In this document: one piece after another, positions 1 to 7,624 of the stretch | How the letters are laid out: every line of letters begins with the position of its first letter | How positions within the stretch are numbered: position 1 is the first letter of the stretch | DNA from: Eubacteriales bacterium | GTDB lineage: Bacteria > Bacillota > Clostridia > Christensenellales > Aristaeellaceae | Assembly (NCBI GenBank): GCA_028693055.1 | Contig: JAQUWD010000017.1 | Location: 1 to 64,000 of the forward strand | Length of the DNA: 64,000 nt | Reading direction: 5' to 3' | The notes under the pieces: model-generated | The model's input: the letters and a program-made list of their open reading frames with translations, nothing else | Databases searched by the model: none | What the model was told of the DNA's origin: nothing | Translations under genes and position numbers: made by a program

Positions 1-571
1 GTTTAATGAGCTTATAAGCGTCATAGGGCAAAAGCAGATTTGCCATATCCTTGATGCAGATGATGTCCGCGCCCATTTTTGCGATGTCGGCGGCCAGCTT
101 TACGAAGTAATCCTCCGTATGCACCTCGGAAATGGTATAGCTCATGGCGACTTCTGCGGTTCCGCCGTATTTCTTGGTGGCCTTCACAGCGGTTTCCATG
201 TTGCGCAGGTCGTTCAGCGCGTCAAAGCAGCGGATGATGTCGCAGCCGTTTTCTACGGTCTTTTTGACGAAGAAATCAACCACGTCGTCCGCGTAGTGCT
301 TGTAGCCAAGAATGTTCTGGCCGCGAAGCAGCATTTGCAGCTTGGTATTGGGCAAGCCCTTGCGCAAAGTGCGCAGACGCTCCCAAGGGTCTTCGTTCAG
401 GAAACGCAGGCAGCTGTCAAAGGTAGCGCCGCCCCAGCATTCCAAAGAGTAATAGCCAACCTTATCCAGCTGGGCAAAGGCGGGCTCCATTTGGGAAATC
501 CGCATACGCGTGGCAGCCTGACTTTGGTGGGCGTCACGCAGAATGGTATCGGTAATTCCGACTTTAGCCAT
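1..571 (-). CDS. oadA: Oxaloacetate decarboxylase alpha / pyruvate carboxyltransferase subunit, 5' part only
   Basis: The gene begins at 571 and runs off the left edge, so about 190 residues are visible. The start MAKVGITDTILRDAHQS carries the TLRDAHQS-type active-site strand of the HMGL-like carboxyltransferase family (OadA, PycB, transcarboxylase 5S). LRGQNILGYKHYADD and the metal-site region IIRCFDALND and IKDMAN follow. These enzymes move a carboxyl group between a 2-oxoacid and biotin. An AGAGAGGTGAAAATCA ribosome site precedes the ATG. The stop of the membrane subunit gene lies only 23 bases upstream, so it is the last visible gene of the Na+ pump operon. Whether the missing C-terminus carries its own biotinyl domain cannot be seen; a separate carrier is encoded upstream at 2075-2467. 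Confidence 0.93.
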   Translation of the reverse strand, partial: MAKVGITDTILRDAHQSQAATRMRISQMEPAFAQLDKVGYYSLECWGGATFDSCLRFLNEDPWERLRTLRKGLPNTKLQMLLRGQNILGYKHYADDVVDFFVKKTVENGCDIIRCFDALNDLRNMETAVKATKKYGGTAEVAMSYTISEVHTEDYFVKLAADIAKMGADIICIKDMANLLLPYDAYKLIK

Positions 572-594
572 TGATTTTCACCTCTCTAAAACAA

Positions 595-2022
595 TTAGCC
601 GAACATGCTCAGCAAAATACCGGCTGCGATAGCGGAGCCGATAACGCCGGCAACGTTGGGGCCCATGGCGTGCATCAGCAGGAAGTTCTTGGGGTTGGCC
701 TTCTGGCCCTCCACCTGACTGACGCGGGCCGCCATTGGCACGGCGGATACACCGGCAGAGCCGATCAAAGGATTGATCTTGCCGCCGGAAAGCTTGTTCA
801 TCAGCTTGGCTAGCAGCAAGCCGCCGGAAGTGCCGAAGCTGAAGGCTACAACGCCGACTACCATGATGCCAAGGGTCTTGGCCTGCAGGAAGGTTTGCGC
901 GGTAGCGGTTGCACCTACGGTAATGCCCAGGAAGATGGTGACGATGTTCATCAACTCGTTCTGAGCGGTCTTGTTAATACGATCCACCACTGCGCATTCC
1001 CGGAATAGGTTGCCGAGCATCAGCATACCGATCAGGGGAGCAGCGGAGGGGAGAAGGAGACTGACGATGATGGTAACAGCGATGGGGAAGATGATCTTCT
1101 CCTTTTTGGTGACAGGACGGAGCTGCTCCATCACAATCTCCCGCTCCTTCTGGGTGGTCAGCGCCCGCATGATGGGGGGCTGAATCACAGGCACCAACGC
1201 CATGTAGCTATAGGCAGCCACGGCGATGGGGCCAAGAAGGTGGGGGGCAAGCTTACCAGTCAGGTAGATGGCCGTAGGGCCGTCCGCGCCGCCAATAATG
1301 CCAGTGGAGGCGGCTTCCTGAGGGGTGAAGCCCATCACCGTATAGCATACGATGAAGGTGATGAAGATACCCAGCTGTGCCGCAGCGCCCAGAAGCATGC
1401 TCTTGGGGTTAGCGATCAGGGGTCCAAAGTCGGTCATCGCGCCTACGCCCAAGAAGATCAGGCAGGGGTAGATGCCCAGCTTTACGCCTAAGTACAGGTA
1501 GTCCAGCAGTCCGGGAGTAATGGTCTGGCCCGCACTGGCGATTAACGTACCGGTGACGGTAAAGACCTGTCCACCGGAGATGATGGCGTTCACGCCGTTG
1601 ATGACGATGGCGGCAGATTGCAGGGTAACGGTACCGTCGGCGGCTACGAGCATGGAAGCGGTATCGCAAACCTGTCCAAGCATGGTCTGGAAGCCTTCGC
1701 CGATCATTACAGCGCCTTGAGCGGTTACCTGATAGGCAACCTGTAGGCTGTCGGAGTTAATCAGGATGGCTCCGCCAAATAGATTCCAATTGGTATGCCC
1801 ACCCGCGAACAGCTCTTGATGGTACATTTCCGCGCCGGGCAAATTGGTTACCAGCATGCCAAAAGCGATGGGCAGCAGCAAAAGCGGCTCATACTTTTTA
1901 ACGATCGCCAGATAAATCAGGATGCAGGCAATTGCGATCATGATCAGCGGCAGTGGGTTGCTGATTAGGGAAGCAATACCTGACATCTGACAAAGGTTTA
2001 CTAAACTTTCGCCGATGTTCAT
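595..2022 (-). CDS. oadB: Na+-pumping decarboxylase beta subunit with an unusual insertion
   Basis: 475 residues, very hydrophobic. This is the membrane subunit that decarboxylates carboxybiotin and exports Na+ in oxaloacetate, methylmalonyl-CoA and glutaconyl-CoA decarboxylases. Diagnostic stretches are VGAMTDFGPLIANPKS, GFTPQEAASTGIIGGADGPT with the conserved Asp of the ion path, and NPLIGSAGVSAVPMAARVSQ near the end, followed by MHAMGPNVAGVIGSAIAAG. It is longer than the roughly 375-435 residues I expect. The extra length lies between LPGAEMYHQELF (about residue 65) and GLLDYLYLGVKLGIYP (about 170) and is rich in Val, Thr, Ser and Ile. No strong Shine-Dalgarno precedes the ATG at 2022, so translation may be coupled to the carrier gene 52 bases upstream. 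Confidence 0.93.
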   Translation of the reverse strand: MNIGESLVNLCQMSGIASLISNPLPLIMIAIACILIYLAIVKKYEPLLLLPIAFGMLVTNLPGAEMYHQELFAGGHTNWNLFGGAILINSDSLQVAYQVTAQGAVMIGEGFQTMLGQVCDTASMLVAADGTVTLQSAAIVINGVNAIISGGQVFTVTGTLIASAGQTITPGLLDYLYLGVKLGIYPCLIFLGVGAMTDFGPLIANPKSMLLGAAAQLGIFITFIVCYTVMGFTPQEAASTGIIGGADGPTAIYLTGKLAPHLLGPIAVAAYSYMALVPVIQPPIMRALTTQKEREIVMEQLRPVTKKEKIIFPIAVTIIVSLLLPSAAPLIGMLMLGNLFRECAVVDRINKTAQNELMNIVTIFLGITVGATATAQTFLQAKTLGIMVVGVVAFSFGTSGGLLLAKLMNKLSGGKINPLIGSAGVSAVPMAARVSQVEGQKANPKNFLLMHAMGPNVAGVIGSAIAAGILLSMFG

Positions 2023-2074
2023 GGTTTCAAATCAACTCGCTTTCTTTTCAATTATGCGGTAATCGCGGTTGATC

Positions 2075-2467
2075 TCAGCCAATAACCACAAGCACATCGC
2101 CGCTGTTGACAGACGCGCCCTTGGCTACGGCAATCTGCTTCACGGTGCCGTCGCCGGGGGCCATGATTTCGTTTTCCATCTTCATGGCTTCCAGAATTAA
2201 GAGCACGTCGCCCTTTTTAACGGTAGCGCCTTGGGATACCTTAATGTCCAAAATGGTGCCGGGCATGGGAGCCGTAATTTTTTCGCCGGCAGCCACAGGG
2301 GCGGCGGCAGGAGCAGCTACGGGAGCAGCGGCGGCTACCGGTGCGGGAGCGGCTACAGGGGCGGTAGCGGGAGCAACAGCAACAGCAACGGGTGCGGAGG
2401 ACGCGCCCGCCTCTTCGACGGATACCTGATATGCAACGCCATTGACAGTAACATTAAATTGACGCAT
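2075..2467 (-). CDS. Biotin carboxyl carrier protein of the Na+ pump
   Basis: 130 residues in three parts: a short N-terminal strand pair (residues 1-20), an Ala/Pro/Val linker (about 21-60) and a biotinyl/lipoyl domain (about 62-130). The biotinylation motif EAMKMEN is present, with Lys96 as acceptor. The flexible Ala-Pro linker is typical of the gamma subunit of glutaconyl-CoA and methylmalonyl-CoA decarboxylases and of the transcarboxylase 1.3S subunit. The carrier would swing between the soluble carboxyltransferase and OadB. AAGGAGGG lies 9 bases before the ATG. It sits between the OadG-like and OadB genes in one minus-strand operon. Confidence 0.95.
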   Translation of the reverse strand: MRQFNVTVNGVAYQVSVEEAGASSAPVAVAVAPATAPVAAPAPVAAAAPVAAPAAAPVAAGEKITAPMPGTILDIKVSQGATVKKGDVLLILEAMKMENEIMAPGDGTVKQIAVAKGASVNSGDVLVVIG

Positions 2468-2511
2468 GGGGTTATACCCTCCTTACAGATGCAATGAATT
2501 GATGATGATAT

Positions 2512-2865
2512 TTAGAAACGGCTATAAGTCTGCTCTTCACGTCCGGCGCGGTTCCACGCGGGAGCGTTGCTGATGCGGCGCACATGCTTTACGGTAAAGC
2601 CGCCGCTGGCTCCATCCATAACCACGCAAATGGCTGCGGTGATGGCTGCGATTACATCAGCAGGAATACCGGCTTCCACAACAGGAGCGGCAATCGGGGT
2701 GGGAGCAGCCACAGGAGCGATTGGCTTTTCCTTTTTTTCTTTCTTGGTACCGGTATTCGCCAGCAGAGAAATACCCTTCATACAGAAGATGAGGATAACC
2801 AAGCCCGTGAAAACAACCAAGATACCAATCAAAGCAACGGAAAGGCTGAATGATAAATGATCCAT
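2512..2865 (-). CDS. oadG: OadG-like small membrane subunit of the Na+ pump
   Basis: 117 residues with one N-terminal membrane helix (about residues 8-30, VALIGILVVFTGLVILIFCM). A Lys-rich and Pro/Ala-rich hinge follows, then a small soluble tail ending near VMDGASGGFTVKHVRRI. That layout matches the gamma/delta assembly subunit (OadG family) of sodium pump decarboxylases, which helps hold the soluble carboxyltransferase to the membrane subunit. Sequence conservation in this family is low, so the call leans on position between the carboxyltransferase and carrier genes. AAAGGAGGAGATCATC precedes the ATG, and the next gene upstream ends 21 bases away. Confidence 0.88.
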   Translation of the reverse strand: MDHLSFSLSVALIGILVVFTGLVILIFCMKGISLLANTGTKKEKKEKPIAPVAAPTPIAAPVVEAGIPADVIAAITAAICVVMDGASGGFTVKHVRRISNAPAWNRAGREEQTYSRF

Positions 2866-2886
2866 GATGATCTCCTCCTTTCCGAA

Positions 2887-4359
2887 TTACATGGGCAGAT
2901 TGCCGTGCTTTTTGGGCGGGTTGGAATCCCGCTTGCTGATCAGCATTTCCAAAGCAGAGCAGAGCATCGCGCGGGTCTTGGCGGGATCGATAATATCGTC
3001 CACCATGCCCTGCTTGGCGGCGTTGACCGCACCGGCAACTTGCTCAATGTATTGGTCGGCGTACTTGGCGCGAGCATCGTCAACGCTAAGCGTCTTGTCA
3101 GCCTTTACTTCGTCCTGATAGAGTACAGCAACGGCAGCTTCGGGCGTCAGCGCGGAGATAACAGCGGTAGGCCAAGCATAGGTCATGTCGGCGTTACCTT
3201 TGCCGCCCATGGCCACATAAGCCTGACCGATCGCATCGCCGGTGACAACGCAGAGCTTCGGCACCGTAGCCTCGGCATATGCATAGAGCAGCTGGCTTTG
3301 CGCCTTGAACAGCCAGCCCTGCTCCTTCACGCTGCCGACCTCAACGCCGCAGGTGTTGAGTAGGCTGATGACAGGAATGCCAAAGCAATCCATGAAGCGA
3401 ACAAAGCGAGCGGCCTTTTGCATTGCGCCTGCGGTCAGCTTGCCATTGGCGGCAATTAATCCCACGGAATGACCGCCCAAGCGTGCAATCGCTACCTTGA
3501 TGGCGGGCTCGTAAGCGGCATATAGCTCCATGGCTGAGCCGTTATCAACGATCGCCTTGAGCAATGCATCCGCGTCGGAAGGATCGATAGCGGGAAGCAA
3601 ACGGGTCATGTCGTCGGTGTCTACAATGTCGCTATCCTCAAGGTTGCTGGAGGGCAACAAGGACAGGAGCTGCTTTGCCTTGGCAAGGGCTTCGTCCTCG
3701 CTGGAAGCGGTTAACGCACAAGCACCCATTTCGGCGGCAACCGTTGCGCCGCCCATCTGCTCGGCGTCTACCTGCAGGCCGTTCATAGCAGCCATGACTT
3801 GAGGGCCGAACACCATGAGCTGGCCAACCTTCTGCGCCACAATGGCAACATCCGCCAACTGAGAAAGCAACGCCGCGCCGCCGATGCAGGGGCCCAGCAC
3901 CAGCGCGACCATGGGGCACACGCCGCTCATACGCGCCATCTTCGTGTAGATTTCGGAATAAGCGCTCATCGCCATGGCGCCCTCGTCAATGCGTACACCG
4001 GCGCTATCCATGATAGCCAGCACAGGCGCGCCGGTTTTCTCGGCCATGTCCAGCAGCTTCACGATTTTTGCCGCTTGTTGTACGCCCATGGCGCCGCCGT
4101 GCACAGTGAAATCCTGAGCGAAGATGTAAACGGGACGCTCCTCAATCGTTGCATAGCCCGTTATGACACCAGCGCCCTCCTCGTTTTGGCTTACCAGCGC
4201 GAACAGCTCCACAAAGCTGCCTGCATCCGCGATCTTTTCGACGCGCTCGCGTGCAGTCAGCTTGCCAGCGTCACGCTGTTCCTTTAGGCGCTTTTCGTCG
4301 CCGCCGAGGATGGCGTTACGAAGTTCCAGCACCTTTTGAAGGTCTTGAGAGTTGTGCAT
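2887..4359 (-). CDS. mmdA: Acyl-CoA carboxyltransferase subunit (MmdA/PccB family)
   Basis: 490 residues forming the two crotonase-like halves of the biotin-dependent acyl-CoA carboxyltransferases (methylmalonyl-CoA decarboxylase alpha, propionyl-CoA carboxylase beta, transcarboxylase 12S). Visible landmarks are KLTARERVEKIADAGSFVEL, the acyl-CoA region AQDFTVHGGAMG and MDSAGVRIDEGA, GPCIGGAALLSQLAD, and in the second half LIAANGKLTAGAMQKAARFV and YVAMGGKGNADMTYAWPTA. It would transfer CO2 from an acyl-CoA to the biotin carrier. It is the first gene of the operon. AAGGAGAACGGAA precedes the ATG, and the leader upstream can form a pseudoknot (4391-4429). The acyl-CoA preference cannot be read from the sequence; methylmalonyl-CoA is the likeliest guess. 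Confidence 0.9.
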   Translation of the reverse strand: MHNSQDLQKVLELRNAILGGDEKRLKEQRDAGKLTARERVEKIADAGSFVELFALVSQNEEGAGVITGYATIEERPVYIFAQDFTVHGGAMGVQQAAKIVKLLDMAEKTGAPVLAIMDSAGVRIDEGAMAMSAYSEIYTKMARMSGVCPMVALVLGPCIGGAALLSQLADVAIVAQKVGQLMVFGPQVMAAMNGLQVDAEQMGGATVAAEMGACALTASSEDEALAKAKQLLSLLPSSNLEDSDIVDTDDMTRLLPAIDPSDADALLKAIVDNGSAMELYAAYEPAIKVAIARLGGHSVGLIAANGKLTAGAMQKAARFVRFMDCFGIPVISLLNTCGVEVGSVKEQGWLFKAQSQLLYAYAEATVPKLCVVTGDAIGQAYVAMGGKGNADMTYAWPTAVISALTPEAAVAVLYQDEVKADKTLSVDDARAKYADQYIEQVAGAVNAAKQGMVDDIIDPAKTRAMLCSALEMLISKRDSNPPKKHGNLPM

Positions 4360-4390
4360 TTCCGTTCTCCTTCCATGCGGTATATGGTCT

Positions 4391-4429
4391 TTGGTTGGGG
4401 CTTAGGATGGAAAAACCAACTTAATCCCC
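4391..4429 (-). promoter_or_regulatory. Candidate H-type pseudoknot in the leader of the Na+ pump operon
   Basis: On the minus strand GGGGATTAAG (4429-4420) can pair with CCTAAGCCCC (4406-4397) with two mismatches. TTGGTT (4419-4414) pairs exactly with AACCAA (4396-4391). The two stems interleave and abut on both sides, as in a compact H-type pseudoknot. It lies about 31 bases upstream of the first start codon in the operon, a usual place for a small riboswitch or translational control element. No known riboswitch class was matched. Function is inference; the pairing is seen directly. Confidence 0.4.
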
Positions 4430-4534
4430 ATTCCAATGTTTCTATTTATCCTTCCTGTTTTCCTGCTGTTCTGTGATTTTTTTGACAATTTTTTTGAAAC
4501 GTGTCGCAAACCGAGGAAATATAAGGATTTCACG

Positions 4535-4590
4535 GAAATAACAAAAATAAAGAGAACACGAAATCGGCCTGTTAGCCATTCCGTGTTCTC
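4535..4590 (-). terminator. Rho-independent terminator after the transketolase genes
   Basis: Read on the minus strand, GAGAACACG (4590-4582) pairs with CGTGTTCTC (4560-4552). A T-rich tail TTTATTTTTGTTATTT follows. It lies 26 bases past the stop of the C-terminal transketolase gene. Confidence 0.8.
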
Positions 4591-4615
4591 CCTGCAAAAT
4601 GAAATTGATAAGGGA

Positions 4616-5533
4616 TTACTTACCCATAACGGTATCTGCAATGCCCTGGGCATCTAATTTGTACTTGCGCAGCAGATCAGCGGGTTTTCCGCTTTCGCCA
4701 AAAACGTCCTGCATGCCAAGCTTGGTAAGCTCTACGCCGTCCATGTTGACCAGCGCCGCGGCAGCCGCATCGCCTAGTCCGCCGACAACGTTGTGCTCTT
4801 CCACGGAGTAAATATGCTTGTGCTTCTTTGCCAATTCCCGCACGCCTTCTTCGTCAAAAGGCTTCAGGGTATGGGCGTTGACCACGCACACATTTTTGCC
4901 TTGAGCGGCTAGCAGCTCTGCGGCAGCCATGCACTCGCTCACCATTACGCCGCAGCATAGTAGAACTTCATCCGTTCCTTCCCGCAGGACATTGACCTTG
5001 CCAGGGATAAAAGGCATATCCATTTCAAAAACGGGAGAGGGCAAACGAGCCAAACGGATGTATACGGGGCCGTTGATGGCAATCGCCGCATCTACACACC
5101 GTTCGGTTTCCTTCGCGTCGCAGGGGACGAACACGGTCATGTTGGGCAGCGCACGCATCAATGCAATATCTTCCAGCGCTTGATGGCTGCCGCCGTCCTC
5201 GCCTAAGGTAATCCCTGCATGAGTAAAGGCAAGCTTCACATTCATTTTGGGGTAGCATACGGTATTGCGGATCTGGTCGTATGCGCGTCCGGCAAAAACG
5301 GCAAAGGTGCTGCAAAAGGGGATAAAGCCCATTGTGGACATACCAGCGGCCATATCCACCATATTTGCTTCGGCAATACCGCAATCAATGAAACGATCCG
5401 GATGAGCTTTTTTAAAGTATTTGGTCATCGTAGCGCCGGCTAAGTCCGCGTCCAGCACCACCAGCTTCTCGTTGGTATCGCCTAGCTTGGCTACATACTC
5501 GCCATAGGCTACACGGGTTGCTTTCTTCTCCAT
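4616..5533 (-). CDS. Transketolase, C-terminal (pyrimidine-binding) subunit
   Basis: 305 residues corresponding to the second half of transketolase. The pyrimidine-binding domain is at about 1-170, with IDCGIAEANMVDMAAGMS (the catalytic Glu of the Tkt/DXS fold) and FTHAGITLGEDGGSHQALED. The C-terminal domain is at about 190-305, with YSVEEHNVVGGLGDAAA. With its partner it transfers two-carbon units between sugar phosphates in the non-oxidative pentose phosphate pathway. The start lies one base past the stop of the N-terminal subunit gene, with GGAGG 9 bases upstream. Two-gene transketolases are usual in Clostridia and archaea, so this is not a frameshifted single gene. Confidence 0.95.
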   Translation of the reverse strand: MEKKATRVAYGEYVAKLGDTNEKLVVLDADLAGATMTKYFKKAHPDRFIDCGIAEANMVDMAAGMSTMGFIPFCSTFAVFAGRAYDQIRNTVCYPKMNVKLAFTHAGITLGEDGGSHQALEDIALMRALPNMTVFVPCDAKETERCVDAAIAINGPVYIRLARLPSPVFEMDMPFIPGKVNVLREGTDEVLLCCGVMVSECMAAAELLAAQGKNVCVVNAHTLKPFDEEGVRELAKKHKHIYSVEEHNVVGGLGDAAAAALVNMDGVELTKLGMQDVFGESGKPADLLRKYKLDAQGIADTVMGK

Positions 5534-5534
5534 A

Positions 5535-6347
5535 TTATTGCGCCTCCAATTCCTTCAACGCCTGCTGACGCTGCTCCTCGTTAGGAGCCTTGCCATGCCA
5601 GTCCACGTTATTTTCCATGTAGCTGACGCCCTTGCCCTTGACCGTGTGCAGATGGATGAGCTTGGGCTTTCCGGGCGTATGGGGCTTCTGAAGCGCTGCC
5701 AGCACCTGATCATAGTCGTTGCCTACAGGCACTTCTACCACGTCCAAGCCAAAGGCGGTAAACTTCGCAGCCATGTCTCCCAGACTCATAACCTCGTCAT
5801 TGGAGCCGTCGATTTGTAGCCCGTTATGATCAAAAAGAATGGTGAGGTTATCCAGCTTGTAGTGGGCGGCAGCCATGCAAGCCTCCCACACCATGCCTTC
5901 CTGAGATTCACCGTCGCCGATCATGGTATAGACCTGCAAATCCTTTTTTGCTTTTTTAGCGCCCAGCGCCATACCAGTAGCAATGCTGATGCCTTGGCCT
6001 AAGGAGCCGGTAGAAGCATCTATGCCTGGGCAGCGCTTCATATCGGGATGGCCTTGCAAAATGCTGCCTAATTGGCGAAACCGCTTAAATTCTTCGGTGC
6101 TGAAAAACCCGCGCTCCCCCAGCACAGCGTATAAGGCCGGAGCAGCATGCCCTTTTGAGAGCACAAATCGATCCCGATTCTCCATTTTTGGATTTTTGGG
6201 GTCAATGTTCATTTTTTCAAAGTACAGCGCTACCAGTGCTTCCACGATGGACAGAGAACCGCCGGGATGACCGCAGCCAGCATCCGCCGTCATATTGATG
6301 ATGTCTCGACGAACCTGTGTGCAGATGGAACGAATCGATGCGTCCAT
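5535..6347 (-). CDS. Transketolase, N-terminal (thiamine diphosphate-binding) subunit
   Basis: 270 residues from the ATG at 6347. I chose this start because GGAGG sits 8 bases upstream of it; an ATG at 6362 precedes that site. DAGCGHPGGSLSIVEAL opens the domain and FVLSKGHAAPALYAVL follows. The thiamine diphosphate/Mg motif is GDGESQEGMVWEACMAAAHY through LTILFDHNGLQIDG. HTVKGKGVSYMENNVDWHGK closes it. It forms a heterodimer half with the product of the gene one base downstream. The pair has its own promoter (6387-6414) and terminator (4535-4590). Confidence 0.95.
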   Translation of the reverse strand: MDASIRSICTQVRRDIINMTADAGCGHPGGSLSIVEALVALYFEKMNIDPKNPKMENRDRFVLSKGHAAPALYAVLGERGFFSTEEFKRFRQLGSILQGHPDMKRCPGIDASTGSLGQGISIATGMALGAKKAKKDLQVYTMIGDGESQEGMVWEACMAAAHYKLDNLTILFDHNGLQIDGSNDEVMSLGDMAAKFTAFGLDVVEVPVGNDYDQVLAALQKPHTPGKPKLIHLHTVKGKGVSYMENNVDWHGKAPNEEQRQQALKELEAQ

Positions 6348-6386
6348 TACAGTAACCTCCATTCAGGATTAGACTAAACGTATTTT

Positions 6387-6414
6387 ATGGTATCACAAAT
6401 CCTCTGCTTGTCAA
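6387..6414 (-). promoter_or_regulatory. Promoter of the transketolase genes
   Basis: On the minus strand, -35 TTGACA (6414-6409) and -10 TACCAT (6392-6387) are spaced by 16 bases, about 40 bases upstream of the 6347 start. Confidence 0.6.
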
Positions 6415-6470
6415 TGCGTGAGATTATGGTTTTTTTGACCGCTCTATGACTTGAAAAGTTTGAGCTACAT

Positions 6471-7478
6471 CTATGCTTGATGCTTGCCCATGGTGCTTTT
6501 GATGCGCGGCGCTACTTTAGGCGCTGGCTGGGCAGCGATCGAAATCGTGGGGGTATCCGAAATAGGCTTTCTTTCGGTAGATGAGGGAATCATGGTTTTG
6601 ACTTTTGGCTTTGGAGTCTCAGCCGGATGAAAGCCAATCCTGTCCTTCCTTTCCTCTTTGAAAACGGATGGAAATGTAGGCACTACTGGAGCGGAAAATG
6701 CAGATGAAACTGGGTCCAGTTCCCTTTTGCTATGTTCTCCCTGCTCAATGGTGACAGGCAAATTCGTTTGCCACAATGCGGTGGACGGCTCCGATTGATC
6801 GGCAAGGGGAATGGTTGACTTGAGAGTAGCCGCACGGGAGACGGTGGGCTGCTCAGAAACGGCTTCAACGGCCGGAGACTCGTCAATAGAACTTTCTACT
6901 GAAGGTACGGAGGCAGGACGACGATAGCGCGAAACATCAGGTTCGTCAGCTTCGAAGGTAGCTTGAGAGGAGGGAGCAGAGCGCATCGCATTGTTTGGCG
7001 CGGAAAAAGGATTTTCTCTCTTTTCGGGCGTGCTTTGCGGAATGCCTCCGGCTCCTCTGGTCGCCAAGAAATCATTCAGAGCCGCATTAGCGAAAGGATT
7101 GTTCGCGGTTGCAGCCTGTGGTTTGATCGCGCGCCATTGTGGCGCAGTATCTATTGGCTGAGATGGTTTTTGCGTGACTTTTTGATTGCTTTGTTCGTTT
7201 TCCTTTTTATCTGCATCGCTAAGCATAATCAAAAACGCTCCGCCAAGAGCAATACCAATGCCAAACAGCATAACAGGATAACAATGTCGCAGCGTAAAGG
7301 ACATAGCGCCGTTCATCCCAGTGACAAGCAGATTTTGGGACGGTGTATTAAAAGAAGCCAGCACCAGCTGAAGCTGTTCGTTTTGTATAAGAGGAAGAAT
7401 CGCTGCTGCAACGCCAATAAAAGCGGCAATGCAGCCGATGCAGGTAAGGGCAACGCCAGAGAACCGTTTGACCTTCAT
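6471..7478 (-). CDS. Two-TM membrane protein with long Ser/Thr/Pro-rich tail, unknown function
   Basis: 335 residues from the ATG at 7478; AGGA lies 8 bases ahead of it, whereas an ATG at 7487 overlaps that site. Helix 1 is about residues 6-30 and helix 2 about 67-87, with a loop of roughly 36 residues between. The remaining 245 or so residues are low-complexity, rich in Ser, Thr, Pro, Ala and Glu, and predicted cytoplasmic by the positive-inside rule (Lys/Arg before helix 1). No catalytic motif was recognised. It is divergent from the vWA-phosphatase-kinase genes, with 146 bases between the starts. A tail of this kind would suit phosphorylation by that kinase, but this is only inference from position and composition. 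Confidence 0.7.
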   Translation of the reverse strand: MKVKRFSGVALTCIGCIAAFIGVAAAILPLIQNEQLQLVLASFNTPSQNLLVTGMNGAMSFTLRHCYPVMLFGIGIALGGAFLIMLSDADKKENEQSNQKVTQKPSQPIDTAPQWRAIKPQAATANNPFANAALNDFLATRGAGGIPQSTPEKRENPFSAPNNAMRSAPSSQATFEADEPDVSRYRRPASVPSVESSIDESPAVEAVSEQPTVSRAATLKSTIPLADQSEPSTALWQTNLPVTIEQGEHSKRELDPVSSAFSAPVVPTFPSVFKEERKDRIGFHPAETPKPKVKTMIPSSTERKPISDTPTISIAAQPAPKVAPRIKSTMGKHQA

Positions 7479-7567
7479 GTGGGTCATCCTTTCCAGTCTA
7501 AGCTTACCTTGTTTCTTTCGCCTTAAAATACCTGTTTTCCTTCCCTAATTTGGCAGGAATCGACTAT

Positions 7568-7579
7568 TTCTGCGCAGAA
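7568..7579. promoter_or_regulatory. Perfect 12-bp palindrome between divergent genes
   Basis: TTCTGCGCAGAA is self-complementary and is flanked by CTAT and TAG, giving a near-dyad of about 19 bases. It lies midway between the membrane protein gene and the vWA gene, where a shared operator could sit. No regulator is identified. Confidence 0.3.
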
Positions 7580-7624
7580 TAGATAAAATCGGGTATATTT
7601 TGAATTTCGGGGGAGGTTTTCGCC

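Noticed and set aside
2857-3363. 168-codon plus-strand open frame
   Set aside because: It is opposite the acyl-CoA carboxyltransferase gene, which is strongly supported.
4483-4488. TTGTCA on the minus strand as -35 box for the Na+ pump operon
   Set aside because: No acceptable -10 box lies 16-18 bases downstream, so no promoter was called there.
4616-6347. Transketolase broken into two frames
   Set aside because: Each half has its own ribosome site and natural domain borders. Split transketolases are normal in Clostridia.
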